The translations under genes and the position numbers were made by a program. A DNA stretch of 64,000 nt, taken from positions 54,169 through 118,168 of the forward strand of contig CANJJS010000005.1 in NCBI GenBank assembly GCA_947474705.1, written 5' to 3'. Shown piece after piece: positions 30,453 through 37,787 of the stretch. The DNA is from Acetobacteraceae bacterium (GTDB lineage Bacteria > Pseudomonadota > Alphaproteobacteria > Acetobacterales > Acetobacteraceae). Position 1 is the stretch's first letter. Each line of letters begins with the position of its first letter. The notes under the pieces were generated by a model that made no database searches, had not been told where the DNA came from, and saw only the letters and a list, made by a program, of their open reading frames with translations.

Positions 30453-30776
30453 ATGGCTTTTTTCGAACTGCGTCAATACAAGCCGCTGCCGGGCAAGCAG
30501 GCGGAATGGGTGAAGATCATGGAAGAGGAAATTATCCCCTTCCAGGTGTCCAAGGGCATGGTGATCTGCGGGTCCTATAAGGGCGAAACAGACGAATCCG
30601 TGTATGTGTGGATCCGCCGCTTCGACAGCGAGGAACAGCGCGTCCAGCAATACAAGGACGTCTATGAGTCCGAGTTCTGGAAAACACAGATCTCGCCGCG
30701 GGTGCCGACGTATCTGGATCGTTCCGCGATCGTGGTGACGCGTCTGGTGGCGACGCCGCGCTCGCCGGTGCAGTAG
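30453..30776 (+). CDS. NIPSNAP family protein
   Basis: 107 residues with the ferredoxin-like dimeric alpha/beta-barrel pattern of NIPSNAP proteins: FELRQYKPLPGKQAEW at the start, VYVWIRRFDSEEQR in the middle. The family is widespread and poorly characterised; a soluble cytoplasmic protein. The ATG follows GAAGGAAA. It lies 37 bp after argJ and ends 60 bp before a terminator hairpin, so it is probably last in that transcript. Confidence 0.85.
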   Translation: MAFFELRQYKPLPGKQAEWVKIMEEEIIPFQVSKGMVICGSYKGETDESVYVWIRRFDSEEQRVQQYKDVYESEFWKTQISPRVPTYLDRSAIVVTRLVATPRSPVQ

Positions 30777-30835
30777 GAAGCGCTCCCCACCGGGGCGGGG
30801 GCACTGGGCCCGGTCGAATTTTGAGATAAATGAGA

Positions 30836-30883
30836 GGGGGCCTACCAGGACGTTGATACGTCTCAGTAGGGCCCCGTTCTTTT
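30836..30883 (+). terminator. long terminator-like hairpin after the NIPSNAP gene
   Basis: Arms GGGGGCCTAC and GTAGGGCCCC enclose a second, perfect inner stem GACGT-TGAT-ACGTC, followed by a T-rich tract TTCTTTTAT. The structure fits a rho-independent terminator for the argJ-NIPSNAP transcript. It might alternatively be part of a small structured RNA, but no promoter is evident. Confidence 0.7.
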
Positions 30884-30918
30884 ATACCAGGGGGCCGAAA
30901 GACTGACCCCGGGTAGGA

Positions 30919-30963
30919 TCATGACGAAGAGTGGCCGTGCCAGAGATCGAAGTTTCATTCCGC
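30919..30963. repeat. half copy of the palindromic element
   Basis: This stretch (ATGACGAAGAG ... CGTGCCAGAG ... TTTCATTCCGC) matches the right arm of the full element at 31363-31524 over about 43 bp with roughly ten differences. The other arm is absent or unrecognisable. It shows that the repeat is present at least twice within 600 bp. Confidence 0.65.
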
Positions 30964-31039
30964 GATAGCAGGACAACGGAAGGATAGAGCCGGGAGATGA
31001 CGAGAGGGGGGGGGGAGTCAATCTTTTCGCCGGTAGGTA

Positions 31040-31802
31040 TTAGAGTCTGACGCGAATTCGGATTCCCGCCGTTCTGTCCGTCCGTGGTTCAAGCCGCCAA
31101 CGACCCGTGGGCGGTTCTGGCCAACCATCGAACCAGACGTTCGACATGCGCGATATATAGCCACGTCACCGTGCTTCTGGCCTTCGATCGTTTTCTGGGC
31201 GGCATAGCCACGCGGCCGGCCTGCCTCGGTGGTTTTTACCGTCTCGCTGTCGGTGATACCAGCCGACGGACTGGGCGATCGCCCTTCCGAACCTCGAGCA
31301 GTAAGGCGTGATTGATGGCGCCCCAACGCCCCTGGTTCCGCCCTATGGTGGCCGTACATCCACGGAATGAAAATTCGAAGTCAGGCACAACATCTCCTCG
31401 TCATCCCCCGACTCGATCGGGGGACCGGGAGCGGCACAATCCCGCCTTTTTGGCACTCCCGGTGGCCCGACCAGGTCGGGCCATGACGAGGAGAGTGCGT
31501 GCCAGACGGCGGATTTTCATTCCGCAGAGTACCCACGGTAGCGTTCCGCCAAGGGTAAAAGTAGCCTTGAACCGTCATAAAAGAGGGGAAATCACGCGGG
31601 GGGCATCCGCCACTGACACCCGGCGTCCGCCCGATGGAAAATCGCATCGACGACGTCGCGCAGGCAGGTCTTGCGCGGCCTGCCACGGCCGGTGGTTCCG
31701 CCAAAAGCGGGGCGATGCTGGCCCATCTGTTGCGGTCTTATCGCTTGCATGGCGCAGCCCGTCGCGGCGATTCTGGCGGCGCGTGATTTCCGTCCGGGCC
31801 AT
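31040..31802 (-). pseudogene. IS5-family transposase remnant, frameshifted and interrupted
   Basis: Pieces of one IS5-family (DUF4096 plus DDE) transposase appear in order on the minus strand in different frames: the start MARTEITRRQNRRDGL at 31802; GRPRKTCLRDVVDAIF then GCQWRMPP near 31690-31600; DFPSFMTVQGYFYPWRN near 31590-31540; then, after a 162-bp palindromic insertion, SPSAGITDSETVKTTEAG near 31260 and RGYAAQKTIEGQKH; finally VERLVRWLARTAH near 31120. Catalytic-domain sequence between the last two blocks is missing. At least two frameshifts, an insertion and a deletion mean it cannot work. Ends of the IS and target duplications were not identified. Confidence 0.8.
31363..31524. repeat. 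162-bp palindromic MITE-like element inside the transposase remnant
   Basis: Both ends read CGGAATGAAAAT in inverted orientation, and the similarity continues inward through GGCAC, CTCCTCGTCAT and a second nested palindrome (CCCCCGACTCGATCGGGGG on the left, GGCCCGACCAGGTCGGGCC on the right) to CCGGGAG. The arms are about 70 bp each and imperfect. The style resembles the palindromic intergenic repeats common in alphaproteobacteria. It interrupts the transposase between the PWRN and SPSAG segments, so it arrived after the IS. Confidence 0.75.
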
Positions 31803-31940
31803 GATCCGATTTCTTCTCCTTCGCAGTGCTGAGAGAAACACAACCCACTGGAATCACGTAATATTTTTGTGACGCTCGTTGCGGATTGTTTTCGGGTCAG
31901 CCGCATAGACGGCGGCGGATTGGCGGTCCCTGGCGTGCCG

Positions 31941-32834
31941 TCAGCCGGGATCGTCGAGTCCGATGGCGCGGAGTCGCGCACCTTCCTCATCCCAGCCCGC
32001 GCGTTCCTTCACGTTCAGGAACAAATGGACCTCGCGTTCCAGCAGGCCTTTCAGGTCGCGGCGGGCGCGGGCGCCGATGTCGCGAATTTTGGTGCCTTTG
32101 TCGCCGATGAGGATGCCTTTGTGACCGGGGCGCGAGACGAAAATCGTGACCTCGATGCGGACGGAACCGTCGGGGCGCTCCTTAAAGCTCTCGGTTTCGA
32201 CGGTGGCGGCGTAGGGGACTTCGTCGTGGGTCTGGAGGAAGATCTGTTCGCGGACGGTTTCCGCCGCCAGCAGCCGGTCGGGGAGATCGGTGAGGTCGTC
32301 TTCCGGGTAAAGAAACGGGCCCTCGGGGACGGCCTTGGCCAAAGCGGTGGCGAGTTCGGAGACGCCATCGCCGGTGTTGGCGCTGACCATGAAGGTTTCC
32401 TCGAACGGCGCGAGTTCGGTCAGGGTGGCGATCAGTGGCAGCAAAGAGGTCGCGGGGACGAGGTCGGTCTTGTTCAGCACGAGCCAGCAGCGGCGGCCGG
32501 ACTCGCCCAGGCTCTTGGCGATGTCCTTCACCGAATTGGTGGCGCCCGCCTTTGAGTCGACCAGCAGCACCGCGAGGTCGGCGTCCGCGGCGCCGGTCCA
32601 GGCGGCCTGCACCATCGCGCGGTCGAGTTTGCGGCGGGGCCGGAAGATGCCCGGCGTGTCCACCAGCAGGACCTGCGCGTTGTCGCGGATGAAGATGCCC
32701 AGCACCCGGAACCGCGTCGTCTGTGCCTTGGGAGAAACGATCGACAGTTTCGCGCCGGTCAGACGGTTGAGCAGCGTCGATTTGCCGGCGTTCGGCGCGC
32801 CCACGATGGCGGCGAAACCGCAGCGGGTTGTCAT
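31941..32834 (-). CDS. era: GTPase Era
   Basis: 297 residues. Ribosome-assembly GTPase acting on 16S rRNA maturation. G motifs: GAPNAGKS (residues 12-19), the switch I Thr in KAQTTR, DTPG, NKTD, and the C-terminal KH domain with the VEVTIFVSRPGHKGILIG-like RNA-binding loop (about 215-245). Last gene of the lepB-rnc-era transcript, 10 bp after rnc. Confidence 0.97.
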   Translation of the reverse strand: MTTRCGFAAIVGAPNAGKSTLLNRLTGAKLSIVSPKAQTTRFRVLGIFIRDNAQVLLVDTPGIFRPRRKLDRAMVQAAWTGAADADLAVLLVDSKAGATNSVKDIAKSLGESGRRCWLVLNKTDLVPATSLLPLIATLTELAPFEETFMVSANTGDGVSELATALAKAVPEGPFLYPEDDLTDLPDRLLAAETVREQIFLQTHDEVPYAATVETESFKERPDGSVRIEVTIFVSRPGHKGILIGDKGTKIRDIGARARRDLKGLLEREVHLFLNVKERAGWDEEGARLRAIGLDDPG

Positions 32835-32844
32835 GAATGGACCA

Positions 32845-33516
32845 TCACGGGGGGAGACTCCGATAAAGATTTTCCGCCGCCATTTGCTCGGCCGCGCGTT
32901 TATTGCCGGCGCTGCCCTGCCCCGTCAGCTTGCCGACGGTCACCGCGACCTCGAACACCGGGGCGTGGGGCGGGCCGCTTTGGCCGGTCACGGCGTAGTC
33001 GGGCAGATCGAGGCCGCGTTTCTGTGCCCATTCCTGGAGCGCGGTTTTGGCGTCTTTCGGCGGCGCGGCCTGGCCGTCCATGGCCTCGGCCCAGGCGCGG
33101 CGGACAAAGGCACGGGCGGGTTCGAGGCCGCCGTCGAGGTAGATGGCGCCCAAAGCGGCTTCGAGCGCGTCGGCCAGCACCGTGGCCCGGCGCTGAACAC
33201 CGGCGCGGGCTTCGCCGGGTGCCACGGACAGGGCCTGGCCAAGACCGATGGTTTCCGCGACATGGGCCAGGATGGGCTGCGACACCAGGGACGCCAGGCG
33301 GCGGCCAAGATCGCCTTCCTGTTCCTTCGGGAAGCGTTCGGCGATCCATTCGGCGATGAGCAGGCCGAGCACGCGGTCGCCGATGAATTCCAGCCGCTCG
33401 TTCGATCCGCGTCCGGCGCCTTTGCCTTGTAGAGCGGAGCGGTGTGTCAGCGCCTCGCGGGGTAGGTCCTCGCGGGTGAAACGGTAGCCAAGAATGGCGT
33501 CGAGCGCCTGACTCAC
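32845..33516 (-). CDS. rnc: ribonuclease III
   Basis: 223 residues. Double-stranded RNA endonuclease for rRNA and mRNA processing. The signature reads NERLEFIGDRVLGL near residues 39-52 (catalytic Glu and Asp), ADALEAALGAIYLDGG supplies the second metal-binding pair, and a C-terminal double-stranded RNA-binding domain follows (DYAVTGQSGPPHAPVFEV onward). The start is GTG at 33516, only 4 bp after the lepB stop. Confidence 0.97.
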   Translation of the reverse strand: MSQALDAILGYRFTREDLPREALTHRSALQGKGAGRGSNERLEFIGDRVLGLLIAEWIAERFPKEQEGDLGRRLASLVSQPILAHVAETIGLGQALSVAPGEARAGVQRRATVLADALEAALGAIYLDGGLEPARAFVRRAWAEAMDGQAAPPKDAKTALQEWAQKRGLDLPDYAVTGQSGPPHAPVFEVAVTVGKLTGQGSAGNKRAAEQMAAENLYRSLPP

Positions 33517-33520
33517 GAGG

Positions 33521-34321
33521 TCATCGGATGCGTTGGAGCAGGCGGCCCCAGCGGATGTCCACGGGCCACCACCAGATCTGGTACCAAGGATGACCCGGAT
33601 CGACGGAGAAGAACAGGATTTCCGCGCGGCCCACGAGGTTTTCGATGGGCACGAAGCCGACCTGGTTCATGAAGCGGCTGTCGGCGGAGTTGTCGCGATG
33701 GTCGCCCATGGCGAAGACGTGGTTGGCGGGGACGACGTATTCGATGGTGTTGTTGGGGTCGAACTCGCGCGTGGGGTCGAAGTCGGGGCGGCGGCTGCGT
33801 TCGGTGCCGTCGGTGGCTTTCAGGATGTCGTGGCGGACGCCGTTGGGCAGGGTTTCGACGTAGCGGCGCTCGGTCTGGCGGTAGCCGCTGTCGTTGGTTT
33901 CGTAGTTGCCCATGGGCTCGCGCGGGCAGAGCTGGCCGTTGATGTAGAGCTGGCCCTGCTTCATTTGGACCCGGTCGCCGGGCAGGCCGACGATGCGCTT
34001 GATGTAATCGGTGGAGGTGTCGCGCGGGTATTTGAACACCGCGACGTCGCCACGTTCGGGGACGGACCCGAAGATGCGGCCGGAGAACAGCGGCGGCGAG
34101 AAAGGCAGCGAGAATTTGGAATAGCCGTAGGAGTATTTGGACACGAACAGGTAGTCGCCGACGAGGAGCGTGGGGACCATGCTGCCGGAGGGGATATTGA
34201 AGGGTTCGAACGCGATGGTGCGCACGCCGACGGCGATGAGCATGGCGTAGACGATCGTCTTGATGTTCTCGGCCCAGACGTTCGGCTGACGTTTGACCTT
34301 GGCCGCTTTGGCGGTCGCCAT
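33521..34321 (-). CDS. lepB: signal peptidase I
   Basis: 266 residues. Cleaves signal peptides of exported proteins. One N-terminal membrane helix (about 18-37), the nucleophile Ser47 in NIPSGSMVPTLLVGD, the general-base Lys108 in DYIKRIVGLPGD, and the conserved HVFAMGDHRDNSADSR near the C-terminus. The ATG at 34321 gives the usual family length; the open frame upstream to 34978 overlaps the methyltransferase gene and is not coding. Head of lepB-rnc-era. Confidence 0.97.
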   Translation of the reverse strand: MATAKAAKVKRQPNVWAENIKTIVYAMLIAVGVRTIAFEPFNIPSGSMVPTLLVGDYLFVSKYSYGYSKFSLPFSPPLFSGRIFGSVPERGDVAVFKYPRDTSTDYIKRIVGLPGDRVQMKQGQLYINGQLCPREPMGNYETNDSGYRQTERRYVETLPNGVRHDILKATDGTERSRRPDFDPTREFDPNNTIEYVVPANHVFAMGDHRDNSADSRFMNQVGFVPIENLVGRAEILFFSVDPGHPWYQIWWWPVDIRWGRLLQRIR

Positions 34322-34534
34322 GCAGAGAAACTTTCCAGTGGAAATAGCGGGCGGATGAAGCCCAGGGGGTCGGGCGGTGTCAAGGGATGGGGCGATATGG
34401 GGTTCGCGCGAATCGAAGAACGCGGGCATAATACCGTCCGTGGCCCGCATGCGATTGCAACTTCGAGATAAATTCCGTGGACAACCGTCCGTGAGCCAGG
34501 CAATCTGCGCCCAGAACAAATTGGCAACTCGAAC

Positions 34535-35506
34535 ATGAAACCGGCGATGCCCAGTTCCGTGGAAGTCTGCGCCGGCGCCGGAGGGCAGGCCCTCGGGCTG
34601 GAACAGGCCGGCTTCGCGCATGCCGCGCTGGTGGAACTGGAGGCGCCGTATTGTAAAACTCTGCGCTATAATCGTCCCGGCTGGAACGTGGTTGAGCGCG
34701 ACCTTAATCACTTCGACGGACGCCCTTACAGAGGCGCCGATCTGTTCGCCGGCGGGCTGCCCTGCCCGCCGTTCTCGGTCGCGGGCAAGCAACTCGGCGA
34801 GAACGACGAGCGCAATCTGTTTCCCGCCGCGCTGCGCATCGTCGACGAAATCCGCCCCCGTGCGATCATGATCGAGAATGTACGGGGGTTCCTCGATCCC
34901 GTGTTCCAGACATACCGGGAGAGCCTCCGGACGCAACTCGGGAAGCTTGGATACCACGTGGACTGGCGGCTGTTGCACGCTTCGTCGTTCGGCGTGCCGC
35001 AGATCAGACCCCGTGTCGCGATCGTCGGGCTGCGGAAGGACATCGCGCCGGGATTTTCATGGCCCGAGACCCGTGCCGCGACGGCGCCGACCGTCGGGGA
35101 AACGCTGTTCGACCTGATGGCCGAGCGCGGCTGGCGCGGCGCCGCCGCCTGGCGGGAGGCCGCCAGCCAGATCGCGCCCACCATCGTCGGCGGCTCAAAA
35201 AAGCACGGCGGTCCCGACCTCGGCCCAACCCGTGCCCGCAAGGCCTGGGCCGCCATGGGCGTAAACGGCTCCACCCTCGCGGAACAAGCGCCAGACCCGG
35301 ATTTCGAGGGGCTTCCGCGCCTGACCGTGCGCATGGTCGCGCGGCTCCAGGGGTTTCCCGACCACTGGGCGTTCGCGGGAAAGAAGACGATCGCTTACCG
35401 GCAAGTGGGCAACGCGTTTCCGCCGCCGGTGGCGCGCGCGGTGGCGGAGCGGATCGCGGTTGCCTTGAACGCCGGGGCGCGGGCCGAATTCCGGGGGGCC
35501 GCATGA
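34535..35506 (+). CDS. DNA (cytosine-5-) methyltransferase
   Basis: 323 residues with the C5-MTase motif order: I (CAGAGGQALGLEQAGF, SAM binding), IV with the catalytic Cys77 in GGLPCPPFSVAG, VI (IENVRGF), VIII (a weaker QIRPRVAIVG), and X (YRQVGNAFPPPVARAV). The variable target-recognition region between VIII and X is short. Its stop overlaps the start of an NgoMIV-like endonuclease gene (ATGA), so it is very probably the protecting enzyme of that system and by analogy would act at GCCGGC. It is divergent from lepB. Confidence 0.95.
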   Translation: MKPAMPSSVEVCAGAGGQALGLEQAGFAHAALVELEAPYCKTLRYNRPGWNVVERDLNHFDGRPYRGADLFAGGLPCPPFSVAGKQLGENDERNLFPAALRIVDEIRPRAIMIENVRGFLDPVFQTYRESLRTQLGKLGYHVDWRLLHASSFGVPQIRPRVAIVGLRKDIAPGFSWPETRAATAPTVGETLFDLMAERGWRGAAAWREAASQIAPTIVGGSKKHGGPDLGPTRARKAWAAMGVNGSTLAEQAPDPDFEGLPRLTVRMVARLQGFPDHWAFAGKKTIAYRQVGNAFPPPVARAVAERIAVALNAGARAEFRGAA

Positions 35507-36366
35507 CGAACGATGCCCCGTTCATTCAGCGCGCGCGTTCGGAATTCCACGCCTCATTGCTGAAAACCCTTCTCACCATCAGCGACAGCGGCGTCCCTAG
35601 CAATGCCGACAAGGATAATAAAACCAGTGTCCGGATCGCACAGGGCATCGCCGAGCGTTTGAAAGCCGAAACCGGCCAGCGTGGCGCGGCGCAAACGTCT
35701 GGGAATCAGTTCGAGGACCTCGTCGCCAGATTTGTCGAAGCGACATTCGTCAGATTGCCGCACTTGCGTCCGGGACGCTGGACTGTTCGACAGGTCACCA
35801 ATCGAAACAAGGGCGAGATCGCGAAGTACGCGCAATACGCGCATCTCGTCGCACTGAAGGATGCCGCGGCGAATAATCCGGAACTCGCGGCCGCGCTTGG
35901 CAACGATTACATGATCACGCCCGACGTCATCGTGACACGCGACCTCGAGAGCGATGAAGCCATTAATCTCCCCGAGTTTCTCGTGGACGCTGTCGTGGCG
36001 CGCCGGAGCGACCTCAGGGCCGCTCCCAATAAACGCCCCCTTCTTCACGCCAGCATCAGCACGAAATGGACGCTGCGAAGCGACAGAGCACAAAACGCCC
36101 GATCCGAAGCTCTGAATTTGATAAGAAATCGTAAAGGACGGCAGCCCCATATCGTCGTCGTAACCGGCGAGCCGACACCCAGCCGGCTTTCTTCGTTGGC
36201 TCTGGGAACCGGCGACATCGACTGCGTTTACCACTTCGCTTTGGACGAACTAGAAGCTTCGGTGGGAGCGCTCGGAAACTCGGAGGCGGAGGATATTCTG
36301 GCCATCATGGTAAATGGCAAGCGATTGAAAGATATCGCGGACCTGCCTTTCGATCTCGCGGTGTAA
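35503..36366 (+). CDS. type II restriction endonuclease, NgoMIV family
   Basis: 287 residues that align by eye along the whole length with NgoMIV. Shared blocks include GVPSNAD, QTSGNQFE (Glu71), ITPDVIVTR (catalytic Asp141), HASISTKWTLRSDRAQNARSE (Lys188 and Glu201), HIVVVTGEPTPSR and the ending VNGKRLKDIADLPFDLAV. NgoMIV is a tetrameric enzyme of the Cfr10I/Bse634I fold that cleaves GCCGGC; all catalytic residues are kept here. The recognition site is therefore inferred to be GCCGGC. Base composition looks more A/T-rich than its neighbours, in keeping with transfer. Translationally coupled to the methyltransferase. Confidence 0.93.
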   Translation: MTNDAPFIQRARSEFHASLLKTLLTISDSGVPSNADKDNKTSVRIAQGIAERLKAETGQRGAAQTSGNQFEDLVARFVEATFVRLPHLRPGRWTVRQVTNRNKGEIAKYAQYAHLVALKDAAANNPELAAALGNDYMITPDVIVTRDLESDEAINLPEFLVDAVVARRSDLRAAPNKRPLLHASISTKWTLRSDRAQNARSEALNLIRNRKGRQPHIVVVTGEPTPSRLSSLALGTGDIDCVYHFALDELEASVGALGNSEAEDILAIMVNGKRLKDIADLPFDLAV

Positions 36367-36478
36367 CCCGCATCCTGGCACGGAGCGCCTTAACCTCCGT
36401 GGGATGCTCTGTTTTCCCGGTTGGCGGCCGGGATTTTTACTGGCTATCGGACGCAAAACGCAGCCCGGACGGACAAAA

Positions 36479-36922
36479 ATGACCGACAAACTCTCCCCCG
36501 AACGCCGGTCGGAAAACATGCGCCGCATCCAATCGAAAGGCATGAAGCCCGAACTCGCGGTGCGGCGGCTGGTGCATGGGCTGGGCTATCGCTTCCGGTT
36601 GCACCGGACGGACCTGCCGGGAAAACCCGATCTCGTGCTGCCCAGACACAAAAAAATCGTCTTTGTCCATGGCTGTTTTTGGCACGGCCACGGCGATCCC
36701 GCCTGCGCCGACGGCCGCCGTCAGCCGAAGTCGAATCTCGACTACTGGCTGCCCAAACTCGCCCGCAACAAGGCGCGCGACACCGCGCATATCGCGGCCC
36801 TGACGGCACTGGGCTGGGACATCGCGATTGTCTGGGAATGCGAGACACGCCGAATGGACGGCCTGACCGGAAGATTACGGGCGTTCCTCAAAGCCGGCGA
36901 CTCATTTCGCGAGGCGGCCTGA
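36479..36922 (+). CDS. vsr: very short patch repair endonuclease
   Basis: 147 residues. Vsr enzymes nick at T:G mismatches that arise when 5-methylcytosine deaminates. The start SPERRSENMRRIQSKGMKPE is the standard family N-terminus, LPGKPDLVLPRHKKIVFVHG carries the catalytic Asp, and GCFWHGH carries the active-site His and Cys. It follows the C5-methyltransferase and endonuclease genes by 112 bp and fits as the repair arm of that cassette. No strong ribosome site precedes the ATG at 36479. Its 3' end overlaps the convergent permease gene by 21 bp. Confidence 0.94.
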   Translation: MTDKLSPERRSENMRRIQSKGMKPELAVRRLVHGLGYRFRLHRTDLPGKPDLVLPRHKKIVFVHGCFWHGHGDPACADGRRQPKSNLDYWLPKLARNKARDTAHIAALTALGWDIAIVWECETRRMDGLTGRLRAFLKAGDSFREAA

Positions 36923-37699
36923 TCGCCCCCGCCCCGCCACCGCCAGCACCGCCCCCGCCGCCACGACAATGACCGTCGCCAGCGCGTAAATCTCCGGCGT
37001 CACCCCCAGCCGCGCCGCGGAGAACACCGCCATCGGCAGCGTCGTCGCCCCCGGTCCGGACGTGAAACTCGCCACCACCACATCGTCCAGCGACAGCGTG
37101 AACGCCAGCAGCCAGCCGGAAACCAGCGCGGGCGCCAGCAGCGGCACCGTCACCCACAGAAACACCCGTGCGGGCGGGGCATAGAGGTCCGCGGCGGCTG
37201 CCTCCACGGCGCGGTCCATATCGGCCAGCCGCGCGCGCACCACCACGGCGACATAGGCGACGGATACCGAGGCATGGGCCAGGGTCACGGTGCCGATCCC
37301 TCGCCCGTCCGGCCAGCCGGTGAGGCGTTCCAACAACACAAACACCAGCAGTAACGACAACCCGGCGATCGCGTCCGGCAAGACCAAGGGCGCGGCCAGG
37401 GTGACCTCGAACACCGTTCGGCCGCAAAACCGGCCGAACCGCGCGGCGACGTATCCGGCCGCCGTTCCCACCGCCAAAGCCAGCGTGGCGGACAAAGCGG
37501 CGACACGAAAAGACAACAACGCGGCCTCGATCAACGCGGTGTCCGCCAGCAACACGCGATACCAGCGCGTCGAAAACCCCGACCACGCGGTCACGGAACG
37601 GCTGTCGTTGAAGCCGAACACGATCAGAAAAGCGATGGGCAGGTAAAGAAACGCATAGCCCGCGATCAGAAACGGGACCGGCGCCCATCGCCGCGGCAT
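36902..37699 (-). CDS. ABC transporter permease (PotI/PotC-like)
   Basis: 265 residues with six predicted membrane helices. The N-terminal LIAGYAFLYLPIAFLIVFGFN and the coupling loop DRAVEAAAADLYAPP are typical of spermidine/putrescine-type permeases, as is LSLDDVVVASFTSGPGATTLP. The ATG at 37699 has GAGAGGAGAA upstream. The usual partners (PotF, PotG, PotH-type) are not adjacent: the next genes are vsr and ftsK. It may be the last gene of an operon broken by insertion of the R-M cassette, which is an inference. Confidence 0.9.
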   Translation of the reverse strand: MPRRWAPVPFLIAGYAFLYLPIAFLIVFGFNDSRSVTAWSGFSTRWYRVLLADTALIEAALLSFRVAALSATLALAVGTAAGYVAARFGRFCGRTVFEVTLAAPLVLPDAIAGLSLLLVFVLLERLTGWPDGRGIGTVTLAHASVSVAYVAVVVRARLADMDRAVEAAAADLYAPPARVFLWVTVPLLAPALVSGWLLAFTLSLDDVVVASFTSGPGATTLPMAVFSAARLGVTPEIYALATVIVVAAGAVLAVAGRGRSGRLAK

Positions 37700-37787
37700 C
37701 GTGTTCTCCTCTCGCAACCAGACGTTGGGAATCCGTTCCATGGCTTGTATACAGGGGACGCTAACATACCGGCACAGGTGATTCGAC

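Larger units (their letters stand above)
30777..31940. other. 1.16-kb non-coding stretch with mobile-element debris
   Basis: Between the NIPSNAP gene and era there is no intact gene. Lower G+C patches, stop codons in all frames and broken transposase similarity mark it as decayed. It holds the terminator at 30836, a half copy of a palindromic repeat, a run of ten G (31006-31015), an IS5-family transposase remnant and a full palindromic element inserted in it. About 140 bp past the remnant, before the era stop, shows nothing I recognise. Confidence 0.8.

Noticed and set aside
30836..30883. Self-standing small RNA gene
   Set aside because: The hairpin and T-rich tail fit a terminator for the gene 60 bp upstream; no promoter supports a separate RNA.
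31381..31440. CRISPR-like repeat array near 31.4 kb
   Set aside because: The repeats are inverted arms of one palindrome, not regularly spaced direct repeats, and no cas gene is present.
34322..34978. N-terminal extension of lepB to 485 residues
   Set aside because: It overlaps the methyltransferase gene antisense and lacks similarity; the start at 34321 gives the normal protein.
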